Shown here piece after piece: positions 1 to 9,797 of a stretch of 23,258 bases of DNA. Every line of letters begins with the position of its first letter. Position 1 is the first letter of the stretch. The translations under genes and the position numbers were made by a program. The stretch spans positions 1-23,258 of the forward strand of contig WTCC01000160.1 of NCBI GenBank assembly GCA_013138755.1, read 5' to 3'. This DNA comes from Gammaproteobacteria bacterium. Lineage in GTDB: Bacteria; Pseudomonadota; Gammaproteobacteria; SZUA-229. A model generated the notes under the pieces. It searched no databases and was not told where the DNA came from. It saw nothing but the letters and a program-made list of their open reading frames with translations.

Positions 1-1
1 G

Positions 2-1027
2 ATATCACGCACATGTCTCTACAAGGGACAACCAGTTTTTGCCGTAGTCGTACCCTTTGGCGGCTTAAGCCCAAAAGGCTACATTAAGGTTATTACCGAT
101 TTACCTTACAGCCTGAAAAAAATAGAGCAATCACTCGCTATGCCCATACAGATTAATTCCTTAAGCGCAGATTTAATCTACCAATCAAATAATTGGGAGA
201 ATACGCTAAAAAATGATAATTATTTAGTCGTCAATTTACCGATTTCAAGCAATGACAACCAACCTATAATGCGCATATCACTATTATCTGATATGACTAC
301 CTTCAATCAAGAAGTACGGGAGCACCGAAACTGGGTCATGGCTCTAGCACTCATCACCACAGTGCTGATGATATTCATCGTTTTATTAATTCTGCAAAAA
401 TCTACCATACCGCCATTAGCAAAAATACATGACGCATTAGAAAAAATTCATCTGAGCTCGCAAGCTAAAAATACTGATAGCCGTTTATTATTCGAACAAC
501 TCCTAGAACAGATCATCCAATTACGACATAAAGTAAAAGCCCACTTTTCGGTTATGTTGCTAGATCTGACACACTTTGAAAAAGTTAACGACCAATATGG
601 GGAATTAATCGGCAATCTATTACTGCTAGAAGTCGAACACCGCTTAGGCGCGACATTGCGTGAGTCAGACCTGATCTCCTGGGTTGGAACTGACACATCT
701 GGGCATAAATTATCGCCTACCGGCACCAAGACACAATACCGCGCCACGATTGCTCGATTGGGCGGGGATGAGTTTGGCTTACTACTGCCTTCCGCTGAAA
801 CAGAAAAACAGGCAAAAGTTGTTGCACAGCGCATCGTAGAAACGCTCAACACACCTTTTCATATTAAAGATCATGAGATACATATCAGATGTAGGATTGG
901 CATCAGCATATATCCCGTACACGGAGAGGATGAAAAAATACTGATACGTAATGCAGATAAGGCCATGTATCAGGCAAAGTTACATAATCAAACCGTTTTC
1001 GTATACGACTCCATAACCGTTAACTAA
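2..1027 (+). CDS. Membrane-bound GGDEF diguanylate cyclase (5' truncated by window edge)
   Basis: The frame is open from base 2 with no stop, so the ATG at 140 is probably internal and the gene starts before the window. Numbering from base 2: a presumed periplasmic sensor part, a membrane segment at about 110-132, a HAMP-like linker, then a GGDEF domain from about 180. The signature GGDEF is intact at 254-258, as is the first metal-binding Asp (Asp188 in LDLTHF) and the Asn of KVND (Asn196). These imply synthesis of cyclic di-GMP from GTP at the inner membrane. Oddities: the positions equivalent to PleD His340 and Asp344 are Glu201 and Asn205, and about 25 residues are inserted between RESD (220-223) and GGDEF, which moves the usual RxxD inhibitory site away from its normal place. 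No EAL domain follows; the protein ends shortly after GGDEF. gspA follows after 105 bases. Confidence 0.88.
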   Translation: MSRTCLYKGQPVFAVVVPFGGLSPKGYIKVITDLPYSLKKIEQSLAMPIQINSLSADLIYQSNNWENTLKNDNYLVVNLPISSNDNQPIMRISLLSDMTTFNQEVREHRNWVMALALITTVLMIFIVLLILQKSTIPPLAKIHDALEKIHLSSQAKNTDSRLLFEQLLEQIIQLRHKVKAHFSVMLLDLTHFEKVNDQYGELIGNLLLLEVEHRLGATLRESDLISWVGTDTSGHKLSPTGTKTQYRATIARLGGDEFGLLLPSAETEKQAKVVAQRIVETLNTPFHIKDHEIHIRCRIGISIYPVHGEDEKILIRNADKAMYQAKLHNQTVFVYDSITVN

Positions 1028-1132
1028 ATGACTGATAACTAACATCAGGCGACGCTGCGCATTACACTGGTTGTTTCCCTTACGATGCTTCGTTATAGTA
1101 GCCCCACGATAACTCCCACCATTAACTGATAT

Positions 1133-2938
1133 ATGTATAACGAATATTTTGGATTTAAAGAGGCGCCTTTTGCTATCGCGCCTGATCCGCGTTATCTATA
1201 TATGACCTCACAACATCGAGAGGCTCTGGCCCACCTTGTTTACGGTCTAAACAGCGAAGGCGGTTGCATCCTTCTCACCGGGGAAGTCGGTACTGGTAAA
1301 ACGACCATCTGTCGATGCCTGCTCGAACAGATACCTAGTCAGGCAAAGGTTGCTCTAGTACTCAATCCGAAAGTAAACGAGATCGAACTACTCGAAACTA
1401 TCTGTGACGAACTGAATATCAGTTACCCTACTGATACAGACAATAGCCTAAAAACTTATACTGACAGAATCTACAATTATCTCATCGAGAGTAATCGAAG
1501 AAATGAAAAGACCGTCTTAATCATCGACGAAGCACAGAACCTGGACAGTAAAGTTCTAGAACAACTGCGGCTATTAACCAATCTGGAAACCAATCAACGC
1601 AAACTTCTACAGATAATAATATTAGGCCAACCAGAACTACTAGACATATTGGCAAGAACTGAGATGCGTCAACTAGCTCAACGCATCACGGCTCGCTTTC
1701 ACCTGAAACCGTTAACCAAACCTGAGATGAAAGCTTATATCAGTCATCGGCTAGCCGTTGCGGGACAAAATATTCAATTGTTTCCAGAAAGCAGTATTAA
1801 ACTTTTGTTTAAGATGAGCAAAGGCATACCAAGACTCATCAACATACTTTGTGACCGAGCATTACTAGGTACTTATGTCGAAAACCAGTATGTCGCTAGC
1901 CCTCAGATTGTAAAAAAAGCAGCAAAAGAAGTTTTTGGTGAGCTTAAAAATGTTGAACAGAGCCAAAAGATTAAACGGTGGTTGTTTCCGGTAGCGATAT
2001 TTGCCAGTATTTCAATTATCGCCATCGTGGCTTTTACTTTATTTACACCACCCTATAACGCTTACGATAGATTTGAACAAGAAGCCGCAACCTCTGCAAA
2101 AACGATTAACCATTCGTCCGATGAAACACTAGAAAAAACACAAACGACAGATACAGCGCAATCAGATCAATCAAAAGAACATCAAACATCAGTCATCCCT
2201 TCACTGGACGACGCAGCAAACCGCCTCGATAATACAATTGCGTCTGAAGAAGTAACACAACAACCAGACCTCACCCCGGCAACCAAAGAGTCACACCAGA
2301 CCAGTATTGACGAGATATTAAATGATACATCCACTAATCCGGCATCTGCCTACCAGGTATTATTTGAAACATGGGGAATGGAATATGAAGCTGAAACAAG
2401 AGCAACAGCCTGCAAACAAGCAGAAACTTATGCATTAAACTGCTTGTATAAAAGTGGAAACCTTAACAGCCTTAAAACACATAACCGTCCAGCTGTTCTA
2501 ACCTTAGTAAACTCGGAAGGAAAAACGCGACACATCACGATAACATCTATTGACGATGACTCTGCCACCGTTTTTTCCGGTAACACCAAACATACCATCA
2601 AATTGACAGAACTAGATAAACACTGGTTTGGGCAATTTATTTTATTATGGAATAAGCCAGAACAATACACCTCCGTCATTCGTCCGGGAGACAGAGGCAA
2701 CATCATCGACTGGCTAAACACGCAACTCGAAAAAATTAATAACACACACTCCACGGGTATTATTAATATTTATGATCAATCTCTTGTTGAAAAAGTTAAA
2801 ACCTTTCAATCAAATCAGGGATTAACTGCTGACGGTATCGTTGGACCGGTTACAATTATCCATATCAATACACAATCTGGCTTAAAGGTGCCCACGCTCA
2901 TGCCAACACCCACGATCACCGCCAATAACAAAAGCTAA
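1133..2938 (+). CDS. gspA: GspA/ExeA-type AAA ATPase with C-terminal peptidoglycan-binding domain
   Basis: A 601-residue inner-membrane ATPase. In Aeromonas the ExeA-ExeB complex binds peptidoglycan and helps the type II secretin assemble in the outer membrane. Visible here: the family N-terminus MYNEYFGFKEAPF; Walker A GEVGTGKTT (50-58); Walker B VLIIDEAQ (128-135); one membrane segment at about 283-304; a low-complexity Thr/Ser/Gln-rich linker to about 400; a C39-peptidase-like fold region (about 405-505, with the ACKQAETYALNCLY stretch typical of GspA and no obvious protease triad); and a PG_binding_1 domain (about 516-585, with LTADGIVGP). gspB starts two bases after the stop, so the pair is surely co-transcribed. 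The C-terminal domain separates it from exosortase- or MSHA-linked ExeA-like ATPases. No other gsp gene is in the window. The start has no clear Shine-Dalgarno, but the N-terminus matches the family. Confidence 0.9.
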   Translation: MYNEYFGFKEAPFAIAPDPRYLYMTSQHREALAHLVYGLNSEGGCILLTGEVGTGKTTICRCLLEQIPSQAKVALVLNPKVNEIELLETICDELNISYPTDTDNSLKTYTDRIYNYLIESNRRNEKTVLIIDEAQNLDSKVLEQLRLLTNLETNQRKLLQIIILGQPELLDILARTEMRQLAQRITARFHLKPLTKPEMKAYISHRLAVAGQNIQLFPESSIKLLFKMSKGIPRLINILCDRALLGTYVENQYVASPQIVKKAAKEVFGELKNVEQSQKIKRWLFPVAIFASISIIAIVAFTLFTPPYNAYDRFEQEAATSAKTINHSSDETLEKTQTTDTAQSDQSKEHQTSVIPSLDDAANRLDNTIASEEVTQQPDLTPATKESHQTSIDEILNDTSTNPASAYQVLFETWGMEYEAETRATACKQAETYALNCLYKSGNLNSLKTHNRPAVLTLVNSEGKTRHITITSIDDDSATVFSGNTKHTIKLTELDKHWFGQFILLWNKPEQYTSVIRPGDRGNIIDWLNTQLEKINNTHSTGIINIYDQSLVEKVKTFQSNQGLTADGIVGPVTIIHINTQSGLKVPTLMPTPTITANNKS

Positions 2939-2940
2939 AT

Positions 2941-3597
2941 ATGTCATATATACTCGATGCCCTTAAGAAATCAGAACAGGAACGCGGAAACAGTAGCATT
3001 CCGAGCGTACAGACCATTCACTCATCGAGTCTAAATTACGCTGATAAAAAGACTGCATGGCCTTATGTTCTTATCGCTGCCTTATTATTAAACCTTGCTG
3101 CCATTCTTTATTATGTTGCTGTCAAAGATAACGATGATATCCCTGCGACTACTGACGAATCGAAAGACAAAGTCCAGCAGATAACTACCACAGAAACGAC
3201 AGCCAATCCGATTATCGAGAAGAGTGTTGACGCCAGGCCAGTTAAAACAAACATAGGCCAGCATGAAGAGGCCTTCACGTCTGAAACTGACCATATGACT
3301 ACACCACGGCAGAAAACGGTTCCTGAACAAAAGGCTCAACAGACGAACAACAAAACCATTGTCGAATTTTATGACCTGCCTGAATCTATAAAACAGCAAT
3401 TGCCAGCCATCATTATTTCAGCACACGTTTATTCAACCAATCCAGCACACCGCAGCATCGTGATCAACAATAATTTTCTGGAAGAAGGAGAGTACATCCT
3501 CGATGACTTAGTCTTGTATGAGATTACCAGTGACGGTGCGATTTTCTCCTACCACGAAACTCTTTTTCATCATGGCGTAGTGAGTTCGTGGCAATAA
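2941..3597 (+). CDS. gspB: GspB/PulB-like type II secretion assembly protein
   Basis: A 218-residue bitopic inner-membrane protein, partner of GspA. The N-terminus MSYILDALKKSEQERG is the family signature. One membrane segment lies at about 41-61, followed by a hydrophilic periplasmic linker (about 65-148) and the conserved C-terminal GspB domain (about 149-212, with AHVYSTNPAHRSIVIN and LYEITSDGAIFSY). The start codon is two bases past the gspA stop, which suggests translational coupling. It lies 17 bases from the 3' end of the convergent rluA. The role, positioning or stabilising the secretin GspD with GspA, is family knowledge; the pairing is direct sequence evidence. Confidence 0.88.
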   Translation: MSYILDALKKSEQERGNSSIPSVQTIHSSSLNYADKKTAWPYVLIAALLLNLAAILYYVAVKDNDDIPATTDESKDKVQQITTTETTANPIIEKSVDARPVKTNIGQHEEAFTSETDHMTTPRQKTVPEQKAQQTNNKTIVEFYDLPESIKQQLPAIIISAHVYSTNPAHRSIVINNNFLEEGEYILDDLVLYEITSDGAIFSYHETLFHHGVVSSWQ

Positions 3598-3614
3598 AAA
3601 TAAAAAACACCTCA

Positions 3615-4232
3615 CTAGAACTCGCATCTAGAAAATAAGTGCATCTCTTTCTTCGTTACAGGGTGCGTAAATAATAAATTATCTGCGTGTAACAACATTC
3701 TTGGCTGCACTGAATTATCGCTACCATATAAACCATCACCGATAATGGGATGCCCCATCGCTAAGCAATGCACGCGCAACTGATGCGTCCTACCAGTTTC
3801 AGGTTTCAATAGTAAACGAACAGAGTCCCCATTGCGCTGCAACACTTCCCAATAAGTTATCGCTGATTTCCCATGCTCATAATCGACTATCTGCCTGGGG
3901 CGATCATCTATGTCACAACGCATAGGATATTTGATTACGCCAGCTTCATCATCAAACCAGTCCTTTACGACAGCTATATATTGCTTCTGTATCTGTCTAT
4001 CATGAAATATTCGACTTAAAGCCCGCTGCATTTCAATACCGATTGCAAACAACATAATACCGGAGGTATAACAATCCAGACGATGCACCACCTTAGCCTC
4101 TGGGACTAGCTCCAGTAAGCGCGAAATCATACAATCTTTTTTGTTAGGCCCCAGACCCGGCACAGACAACAACGCCTGAGGTTTATTTACCGCAACAATG
4201 TAATCGTCTTGATAGATTATTTCGATAGACAT
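3615..4232 (-). CDS. rluA: Dual-specificity rRNA/tRNA pseudouridine synthase RluA
   Basis: A 205-residue protein with the RluA-family catalytic motif VVHRLDCYTSG; Asp53 is the expected nucleophile that attacks the uridine ribose. Also visible are RTHQLRVH near residues 168-175 and the closing HPIIGDGLYG and LLHADNL motifs. Length and sequence fit the short form lacking an S4 domain, as in E. coli RluA (219 residues), which makes pseudouridine at 23S rRNA position 746 and tRNA position 32. RluC and RluD are longer and carry S4, so RluA is the better call. It converges with gspB and is divergent from the histidine kinase across 173 bases, where I see no convincing promoter for this gene. Confidence 0.88.
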   Translation of the reverse strand: MSIEIIYQDDYIVAVNKPQALLSVPGLGPNKKDCMISRLLELVPEAKVVHRLDCYTSGIMLFAIGIEMQRALSRIFHDRQIQKQYIAVVKDWFDDEAGVIKYPMRCDIDDRPRQIVDYEHGKSAITYWEVLQRNGDSVRLLLKPETGRTHQLRVHCLAMGHPIIGDGLYGSDNSVQPRMLLHADNLLFTHPVTKKEMHLFSRCEF

Positions 4233-4359
4233 ATTAATGGCATCACTTTTCCTGTTGTTATTGCTATTGTAAATTAGTTAATACTTAATACGCACTTTAC
4301 AGCCGAATAATGCAGTAATGCAAAATTTAATAGCCAACTTTGATAATTTTAAGTAAGGT

Positions 4360-4443
4360 ATGCACGAAACTAAAACATGGTTACCAGTAATTCAAGTGGC
4401 AATGGATGAGACTACTGATGAATTCGAACGAAATATTTTCTGA
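4360..4443 (+). other. Possible 27-codon upstream ORF, or 5' part of the kinase gene displaced by a frameshift
   Basis: An ATG at 4360, preceded directly by the purine-rich AAGTAAGGT, opens 27 codons (MHETKTWLPV...FERNIF) that stop at 4441-4443, 36 bases inside the kinase gene in another frame. Its ribosome site looks better than that of the kinase start at 4406. It may be a leader peptide coupled to kinase translation. Alternatively one base could be missing or extra near 4430-4445, in which case FERNIF would continue straight into the kinase residues SEKQLKKQ. It may also be chance. Confidence 0.25.
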
Positions 4444-6571
4444 AAAACAACTTAAGAAACAGATTCAGCTCGAAGAGATAAAACTTCTCTATGGTGGCTC
4501 CCGCTTCTCGTACACGGCTGCTATAGTAATCGCTCTGATTATCTATTATGTCTTAAAAACTCACGTAACATCTGAATACAACTTATCAATTTGGCTAGGC
4601 ATAATTTTAAGCGTCATGCTCATCAGAAGCATTGATACATACCTATTCACCAAGAGTGATCTAAAAGAACAGCAGAATATAAAGTGGCGGATTCGTTTTT
4701 TCGTTGGCACCGGTATTGCGGGGATATGCTGGGGACTGCTGCCCTGGCTCGGCTATTCATCTGACGTCGAATATTTTGCTTTTATCATCGTGTGTCTAGT
4801 GGGGGTGATTGCCGGCTCCCTCTCAACTTTGTCTTATCGTTGGGAAACGATGGTACTCTTTTTATTACCTGCCAGCTTGCTACTGATATTCAGACTCATC
4901 GTTGAAGATCAAACATTTTCAAAAGCGACTTCTTTTGTCCTTGCAGTATTTATCTTTTTTTCATTATCCGCAGGCAAACGTATATTCAACAACACGCAAC
5001 AAAACATTCGTCTCCGTCTAGAAGCCGATAATCGCGAGCATGCGATTGAACTGATGCATCAGAAACAAGCACTTCACTTGCAAAATACGCCTCTGGCAAT
5101 CATCGAATTTGATATCGACTTATGTGTGACCGAGTGGAATAAATCCGCTGAAAGCATCTTTGGCTATCAGCGAGATGAAGCACTTAATGAAAATATATTG
5201 CGATTGATTCTGCCCAGAGATAGCTCTCTGGAAGCAGAAAAGCTGTGGCAGCGCTTACTGAATTATGAAGCAGTTATCGGCGCAGTTATTGAAAACAAAA
5301 CAAAAAATGGCGAACCCATCTTCTGTGAATGGTTTATCACACCATTAACAGACGATAAAAACAATATTGCCGGCATCGCTGCCATGGCACTGGATATTAC
5401 AGATAAAAAACATAATGAACTTGCGATCATGCAATCTAAAGATGAGGCAGAAAAAGCCAATCAGGCGAAATCAGATTTTCTCTCAAACATGTCTCATGAA
5501 TTACGAACACCGTTGAATGCGATACTAGGTTTTACTCAACTATTATCATTTGAAAAACAATTAACCGAAAAACAACTGTCACACATCAGTGAAATCAATA
5601 GCGCAGGCAACCTGTTACTCAAACTTGTAAACCAGATTCTGGATCTGGCAAAAATTGAGAAAGGCCATCTTCAACTTTCTATGGAACAGGTAAACCTGTC
5701 AGATGTCTTTAAGGAATGTCGCGCTATGATAGCGCCTCTTGCCGAACAGAAAGGCCTTACTCTTAACATAAACATTGAAACCAATGGCTACGTTATCGCA
5801 GATTACACGCGACTGAAACAGGTCATATTAAACCTTCTCAGCAACGCTATTAAATACAACAAAAATAATGGTTCGGTTAGCCTGATGGTGAAACAGAAAG
5901 AAAATGATATCGTACGCATCTGCATCATGGATACTGGCACAGGAATTTCAGAAGACTTGCTGCAAGAAATTTTTCAGCCATTTAATCGTCTGAATGCCGC
6001 ATGTCATATCGAGGGCACGGGCATCGGCTTATCCATCAGCAAACAACTGATAGAAATGATGCGTGGCAAAATCGGCGTGACGAGTAAGCTCAATGAAGGC
6101 AGCGATTTTTGGATTGAACTATCCGGAAAACTAAACATTACCACTGCTATCGAACGCGAAAGTCAGTCAAACTACTCCAACACAATACTAAATGTTTCAT
6201 CTCTATCAGCACAAAAAATTCTCGTTGCTGAGGACAACCCGACGAACCAGGTACTTATAAAAAGCCAACTGGAGTCACTAGGTTATGCTGCTGACCTGGT
6301 CAAAAATGGACAGGAAGCATTGAACAAATTGATAAACAATGAATATCAGTTATTGATTACTGATTGCAACATGCCTTTAATCGATGGTTATCAATTAGCA
6401 AAAACCATCCGTGATCGCGGCAACAACAAATTACCCATCATTGCATTAACGGCAGATGCCTTCCCTGAAAAAAGGGCTGAATGTTTGAAGGCCGGCATGA
6501 ATGAGCAGCTCACCAAACCTGTTGATCTAGAAACGCTAAAAACAGCGCTGGAAAAGCTTCTGCACCAGTAA
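4406..6571 (+). CDS. Hybrid sensor histidine kinase (multi-TM, PAS, HisKA, HATPase, REC)
   Basis: A 721-residue inner-membrane hybrid kinase. Order: about six hydrophobic segments between residues 18 and 195; a short coiled stretch; a PAS domain (about 220-335, with LQNTPLAIIEFDIDLCVTEW and ITDKK at its end); a HisKA dimerisation domain with phospho-accepting His364 in MSHELRTPLNA; a HATPase domain with N-box NLLSNAIKYN, G1 DTGTGIS and G2 GTGIGLS; and a C-terminal receiver domain (about 600-718) with acidic residues EDN, phospho-accepting Asp653 in LITDCNMP, and the Lys of TKPVD. All catalytic residues are intact. No output domain or cognate regulator is adjacent, so a phosphotransfer protein elsewhere is likely. 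The signal is unknown. The start is uncertain: 4406 and 4418 both have weak ribosome sites. The 3' end lies four bases from the convergent ggt. Confidence 0.92.
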   Translation: MRLLMNSNEIFSEKQLKKQIQLEEIKLLYGGSRFSYTAAIVIALIIYYVLKTHVTSEYNLSIWLGIILSVMLIRSIDTYLFTKSDLKEQQNIKWRIRFFVGTGIAGICWGLLPWLGYSSDVEYFAFIIVCLVGVIAGSLSTLSYRWETMVLFLLPASLLLIFRLIVEDQTFSKATSFVLAVFIFFSLSAGKRIFNNTQQNIRLRLEADNREHAIELMHQKQALHLQNTPLAIIEFDIDLCVTEWNKSAESIFGYQRDEALNENILRLILPRDSSLEAEKLWQRLLNYEAVIGAVIENKTKNGEPIFCEWFITPLTDDKNNIAGIAAMALDITDKKHNELAIMQSKDEAEKANQAKSDFLSNMSHELRTPLNAILGFTQLLSFEKQLTEKQLSHISEINSAGNLLLKLVNQILDLAKIEKGHLQLSMEQVNLSDVFKECRAMIAPLAEQKGLTLNINIETNGYVIADYTRLKQVILNLLSNAIKYNKNNGSVSLMVKQKENDIVRICIMDTGTGISEDLLQEIFQPFNRLNAACHIEGTGIGLSISKQLIEMMRGKIGVTSKLNEGSDFWIELSGKLNITTAIERESQSNYSNTILNVSSLSAQKILVAEDNPTNQVLIKSQLESLGYAADLVKNGQEALNKLINNEYQLLITDCNMPLIDGYQLAKTIRDRGNNKLPIIALTADAFPEKRAECLKAGMNEQLTKPVDLETLKTALEKLLHQ

Positions 6572-6575
6572 AAAC

Positions 6576-8282
6576 TTATCTCACGACGACAGCGCTGCCT
6601 ACTCCACGCCTATCTGACGCAGCCTCTACTGTGCCAGTTTTCTTATCGATAATAATCATGTGCATATTGCCGTAATCGCCATCCAGCTCTTTCGTCTGGT
6701 GCCCCAAAGCACCTAACGCCTTAAGTAATTCATCATCAAAAACACCTGGTTCATATGATATTTCATCAGGCAGGTACTGGTGATGATAACGGCCTGCATT
6801 AACAATCTTCTCGGCATCTTTATCGTCATAAAAATCAAGAACTGCTAGCAGAACCATAGTAATAATTCGGCTACCTCCTGGCGTACCGATAACACCTATA
6901 CGATCATGCGTTTCTACAATACTGGGTGTCATACTGGATAACATTCGCTTACCTGGTTCGATTGCGTTTGCATCTGAACCCACTAAACCGTAAACATTAG
7001 GCACACCTGCCTTGGTAACGAAATCATCCATTTCATCATTTAATAAAACACCAGTACCCGCTGCCACGTAACACGACCCAAAGGGATAATTAATTGACAG
7101 CGTTGCCGATACCTTATTTCCATCACTATCAACAATCGAAAAGTGCGTGGTATCCGAACCTTTACCAGAAGGCTGGGCAACCGCCTTGAGCGAAGAACTT
7201 AAAGTAGCTTTATCACGATCTATCGTTGAAACAAGCGATCTGATATGCCTTTCCGAAATCAGATAGTCGACAGGTACATCGGCGTAATCAGGATCCCCCA
7301 TGAACTCAGCACGATCACGATAAGCGCGACGCATGGCTTCAACGATATGATGAACGCGTTGCGCCTCAGTCATCTTCTCCAACTTCAAGGTTGAGAGCAT
7401 ACCCAGAATTTCAGACAGTACGATACCACCGGAGGACGGCAGAGATGCTGATATCAGACGCATTCCTTTATACATAGAAACATTAGGTGAACGCTGTTTT
7501 ATCTCATAGCTCGCCAGATCCTTTACCGTCCAGATGCCGCCATTATCTCTTACATCTTTGACCATTCTCCCTGCTAGATCACCTTCATAAAAACCTGCAT
7601 GACCAGACTCTGCCATCAGTTTTAATGTCTTAGCCAGGTTGCTCTGTATGATTTTATACCCTAAGTCAGGCACCCTCCCATCCTGCAAAAAAATATCACT
7701 CGCCGTTGTATTCGCCTGTAAATCGTTTAACCGAAAGCCAGCCATTCGTCGATAATACTCATCAACAGTAAAACCTTGCTGAGCATGGACGACCGCCGGC
7801 GCTAAAGATTCAGATAGTTTTAATTTTCCGTATTTGTCCGCAAGATGGACCAGTGCCGCAGGGATGCCAGGAATACCAGCTGATAAGGCACCCGTTATTG
7901 AAGCTTTAGGTTTTACCGCCCCTGCGTCATCAAGGTATAGATTTTTATGTGCATTCAACGGTGCTCGTTCACGCGCATCGATCATTACATATTCATCTTT
8001 AATAGCCTGATGAAGCAAATAAAAACCACCACCACCAAGACCTGAGGAATACGGCTCAACGACGGCCAGAGTCGCCGTCACCGCGATAGCCGCATCAAAT
8101 GCATTGCCACCCTGAGCTAAGATATCAAGGCCAGCTTGTGTCGCTAACGGATGCGCACTGGCAACGGCAACATAACCAGAAGATTCAGCTTTTGAGGTTG
8201 ATGGATTATCTGCGGCATGAATATTTACCTGATAACCAGATACGATCGCAAAGACAAAGAAACAGTTAAGAAATTTGTTCAT
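6576..8282 (-). CDS. ggt: Periplasmic gamma-glutamyltransferase (glutathione hydrolase)
   Basis: A 568-residue precursor of an Ntn-hydrolase that cleaves the gamma-glutamyl bond of glutathione, releasing Cys-Gly, or transfers the glutamyl group. A signal peptide is clear (hydrophobic to about residue 22, with cleavage after the Ala of VNIHA). The large-subunit start NAFDAAIAVTATLAVVEPYSSGLGGGGF is conserved. Autocleavage should occur before Thr378 in DTTHFSIVD, making this Thr the N-terminal nucleophile of the small subunit. Other substrate elements are present: the Asn of LSINYPFG, the MDDF segment, SSMTPS and GTPGGSR. It is the last gene of the minus-strand run, 83 bases after the ferredoxin gene. 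A ggt next to fdx and coaD also occurs in Pseudomonas-type genomes. Confidence 0.93.
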   Translation of the reverse strand: MNKFLNCFFVFAIVSGYQVNIHAADNPSTSKAESSGYVAVASAHPLATQAGLDILAQGGNAFDAAIAVTATLAVVEPYSSGLGGGGFYLLHQAIKDEYVMIDARERAPLNAHKNLYLDDAGAVKPKASITGALSAGIPGIPAALVHLADKYGKLKLSESLAPAVVHAQQGFTVDEYYRRMAGFRLNDLQANTTASDIFLQDGRVPDLGYKIIQSNLAKTLKLMAESGHAGFYEGDLAGRMVKDVRDNGGIWTVKDLASYEIKQRSPNVSMYKGMRLISASLPSSGGIVLSEILGMLSTLKLEKMTEAQRVHHIVEAMRRAYRDRAEFMGDPDYADVPVDYLISERHIRSLVSTIDRDKATLSSSLKAVAQPSGKGSDTTHFSIVDSDGNKVSATLSINYPFGSCYVAAGTGVLLNDEMDDFVTKAGVPNVYGLVGSDANAIEPGKRMLSSMTPSIVETHDRIGVIGTPGGSRIITMVLLAVLDFYDDKDAEKIVNAGRYHHQYLPDEISYEPGVFDDELLKALGALGHQTKELDGDYGNMHMIIIDKKTGTVEAASDRRGVGSAVVVR

Positions 8283-8365
8283 AACGACTATCTACATTAA
8301 ATAATAAATCACGGAATAATTTATTGATCAGATACTTATGCACATGGCAATTAACTCTTAAGTGA

Positions 8366-8620
<255 letters not shown>

Positions 8621-8658
8621 CTAACCACATACACCACTTAAACTATCAAACACTTATT

Positions 8659-9168
<510 letters not shown>

Positions 9169-9777
9169 TTATATAAGGGTAAATAGTTTATATGCAACCT
9201 GCCCCGAGCTTTTCTCTTTCAGACATTCCCAGTTATCAGGTACATCAACAATAGCACCAGCCGCATGTTCTATATAGATTATGGCATCCTCAGCCAAACA
9301 TCCACTGTTGTTAAGTAGCACACAACTCTCTACCAACAAATCCGAGTGGAAAGGCGGATCAAGAAACACCAGGTTAAAAGGAGTATCTGGTGTGTTCTCC
9401 AATGGCATGGCCTGTAACCAGGATAATGCATCTTGCTGCTTGATAACCGCTTTGTGGTCATCTACCGCAAGGACACTAGCATTTTCTTTCAGGTTATTAA
9501 TCGTCTGCTTGTTCTTCTCAATAAAAACCACTTTATCGGCGCCACGTGACAGCGCTTCAAAGCCCAGCATGCCACTGCCAGCAAAACAATCTAAGCAGTT
9601 GCTATGAGGAAGATAGACCTGCAACCAGTTAAACACTGTCTCGCGTATACGATCCGTCGTCGGGCGTAAACCTTCCGCATCATCAAACCTGAGTATTCGC
9701 CCTCGCCATTTACCGGCAATGATCCGACACTTGCCACTCTTACTGACAGCATGCTTTGTACGATCACCTTTTGTCAC
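9169..9777 (-). CDS. rsmD: 16S rRNA (guanine-966-N2)-methyltransferase
   Basis: A 202-residue SAM-dependent methyltransferase acting on m2G966 of 16S rRNA during 30S assembly. Motifs: RIIAGKWRGR and LRPTTDRIRETVFNWL at the N-terminus (RNA recognition), SAM-binding LDCFAGSGMLGFEALSRGA, and catalytic FLDPPF. The start is a GTG at 9777 with a poor Shine-Dalgarno. No ATG lies between it and the conserved N-terminal block, so the GTG is chosen by homology. It begins 20 bases after the M16 gene and precedes coaD. Confidence 0.94.
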   Translation of the reverse strand: MTKGDRTKHAVSKSGKCRIIAGKWRGRILRFDDAEGLRPTTDRIRETVFNWLQVYLPHSNCLDCFAGSGMLGFEALSRGADKVVFIEKNKQTINNLKENASVLAVDDHKAVIKQQDALSWLQAMPLENTPDTPFNLVFLDPPFHSDLLVESCVLLNNSGCLAEDAIIYIEHAAGAIVDVPDNWECLKEKSSGQVAYKLFTLI

Positions 9778-9797
9778 TTTAAAAACCAGCGGAATTT

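Noticed and set aside
448..852. 134-codon minus-strand frame inside the GGDEF gene
   Set aside because: Antisense shadow of a clear GGDEF domain, with no family resemblance.
3565..3625. Bidirectional terminator between gspB and rluA (TAGTGAG...CTCACTA with A/T-runs)
   Set aside because: The arms are separated by a loop of about 30 bases and overlap a competing GAGTTC/GAACTC pairing; too weak to call.
4233..4405. Promoters in the rluA-kinase divergent gap
   Set aside because: TTTACA (4296-4301) has no -10 at proper spacing, and the reverse-strand candidates are equally poor.
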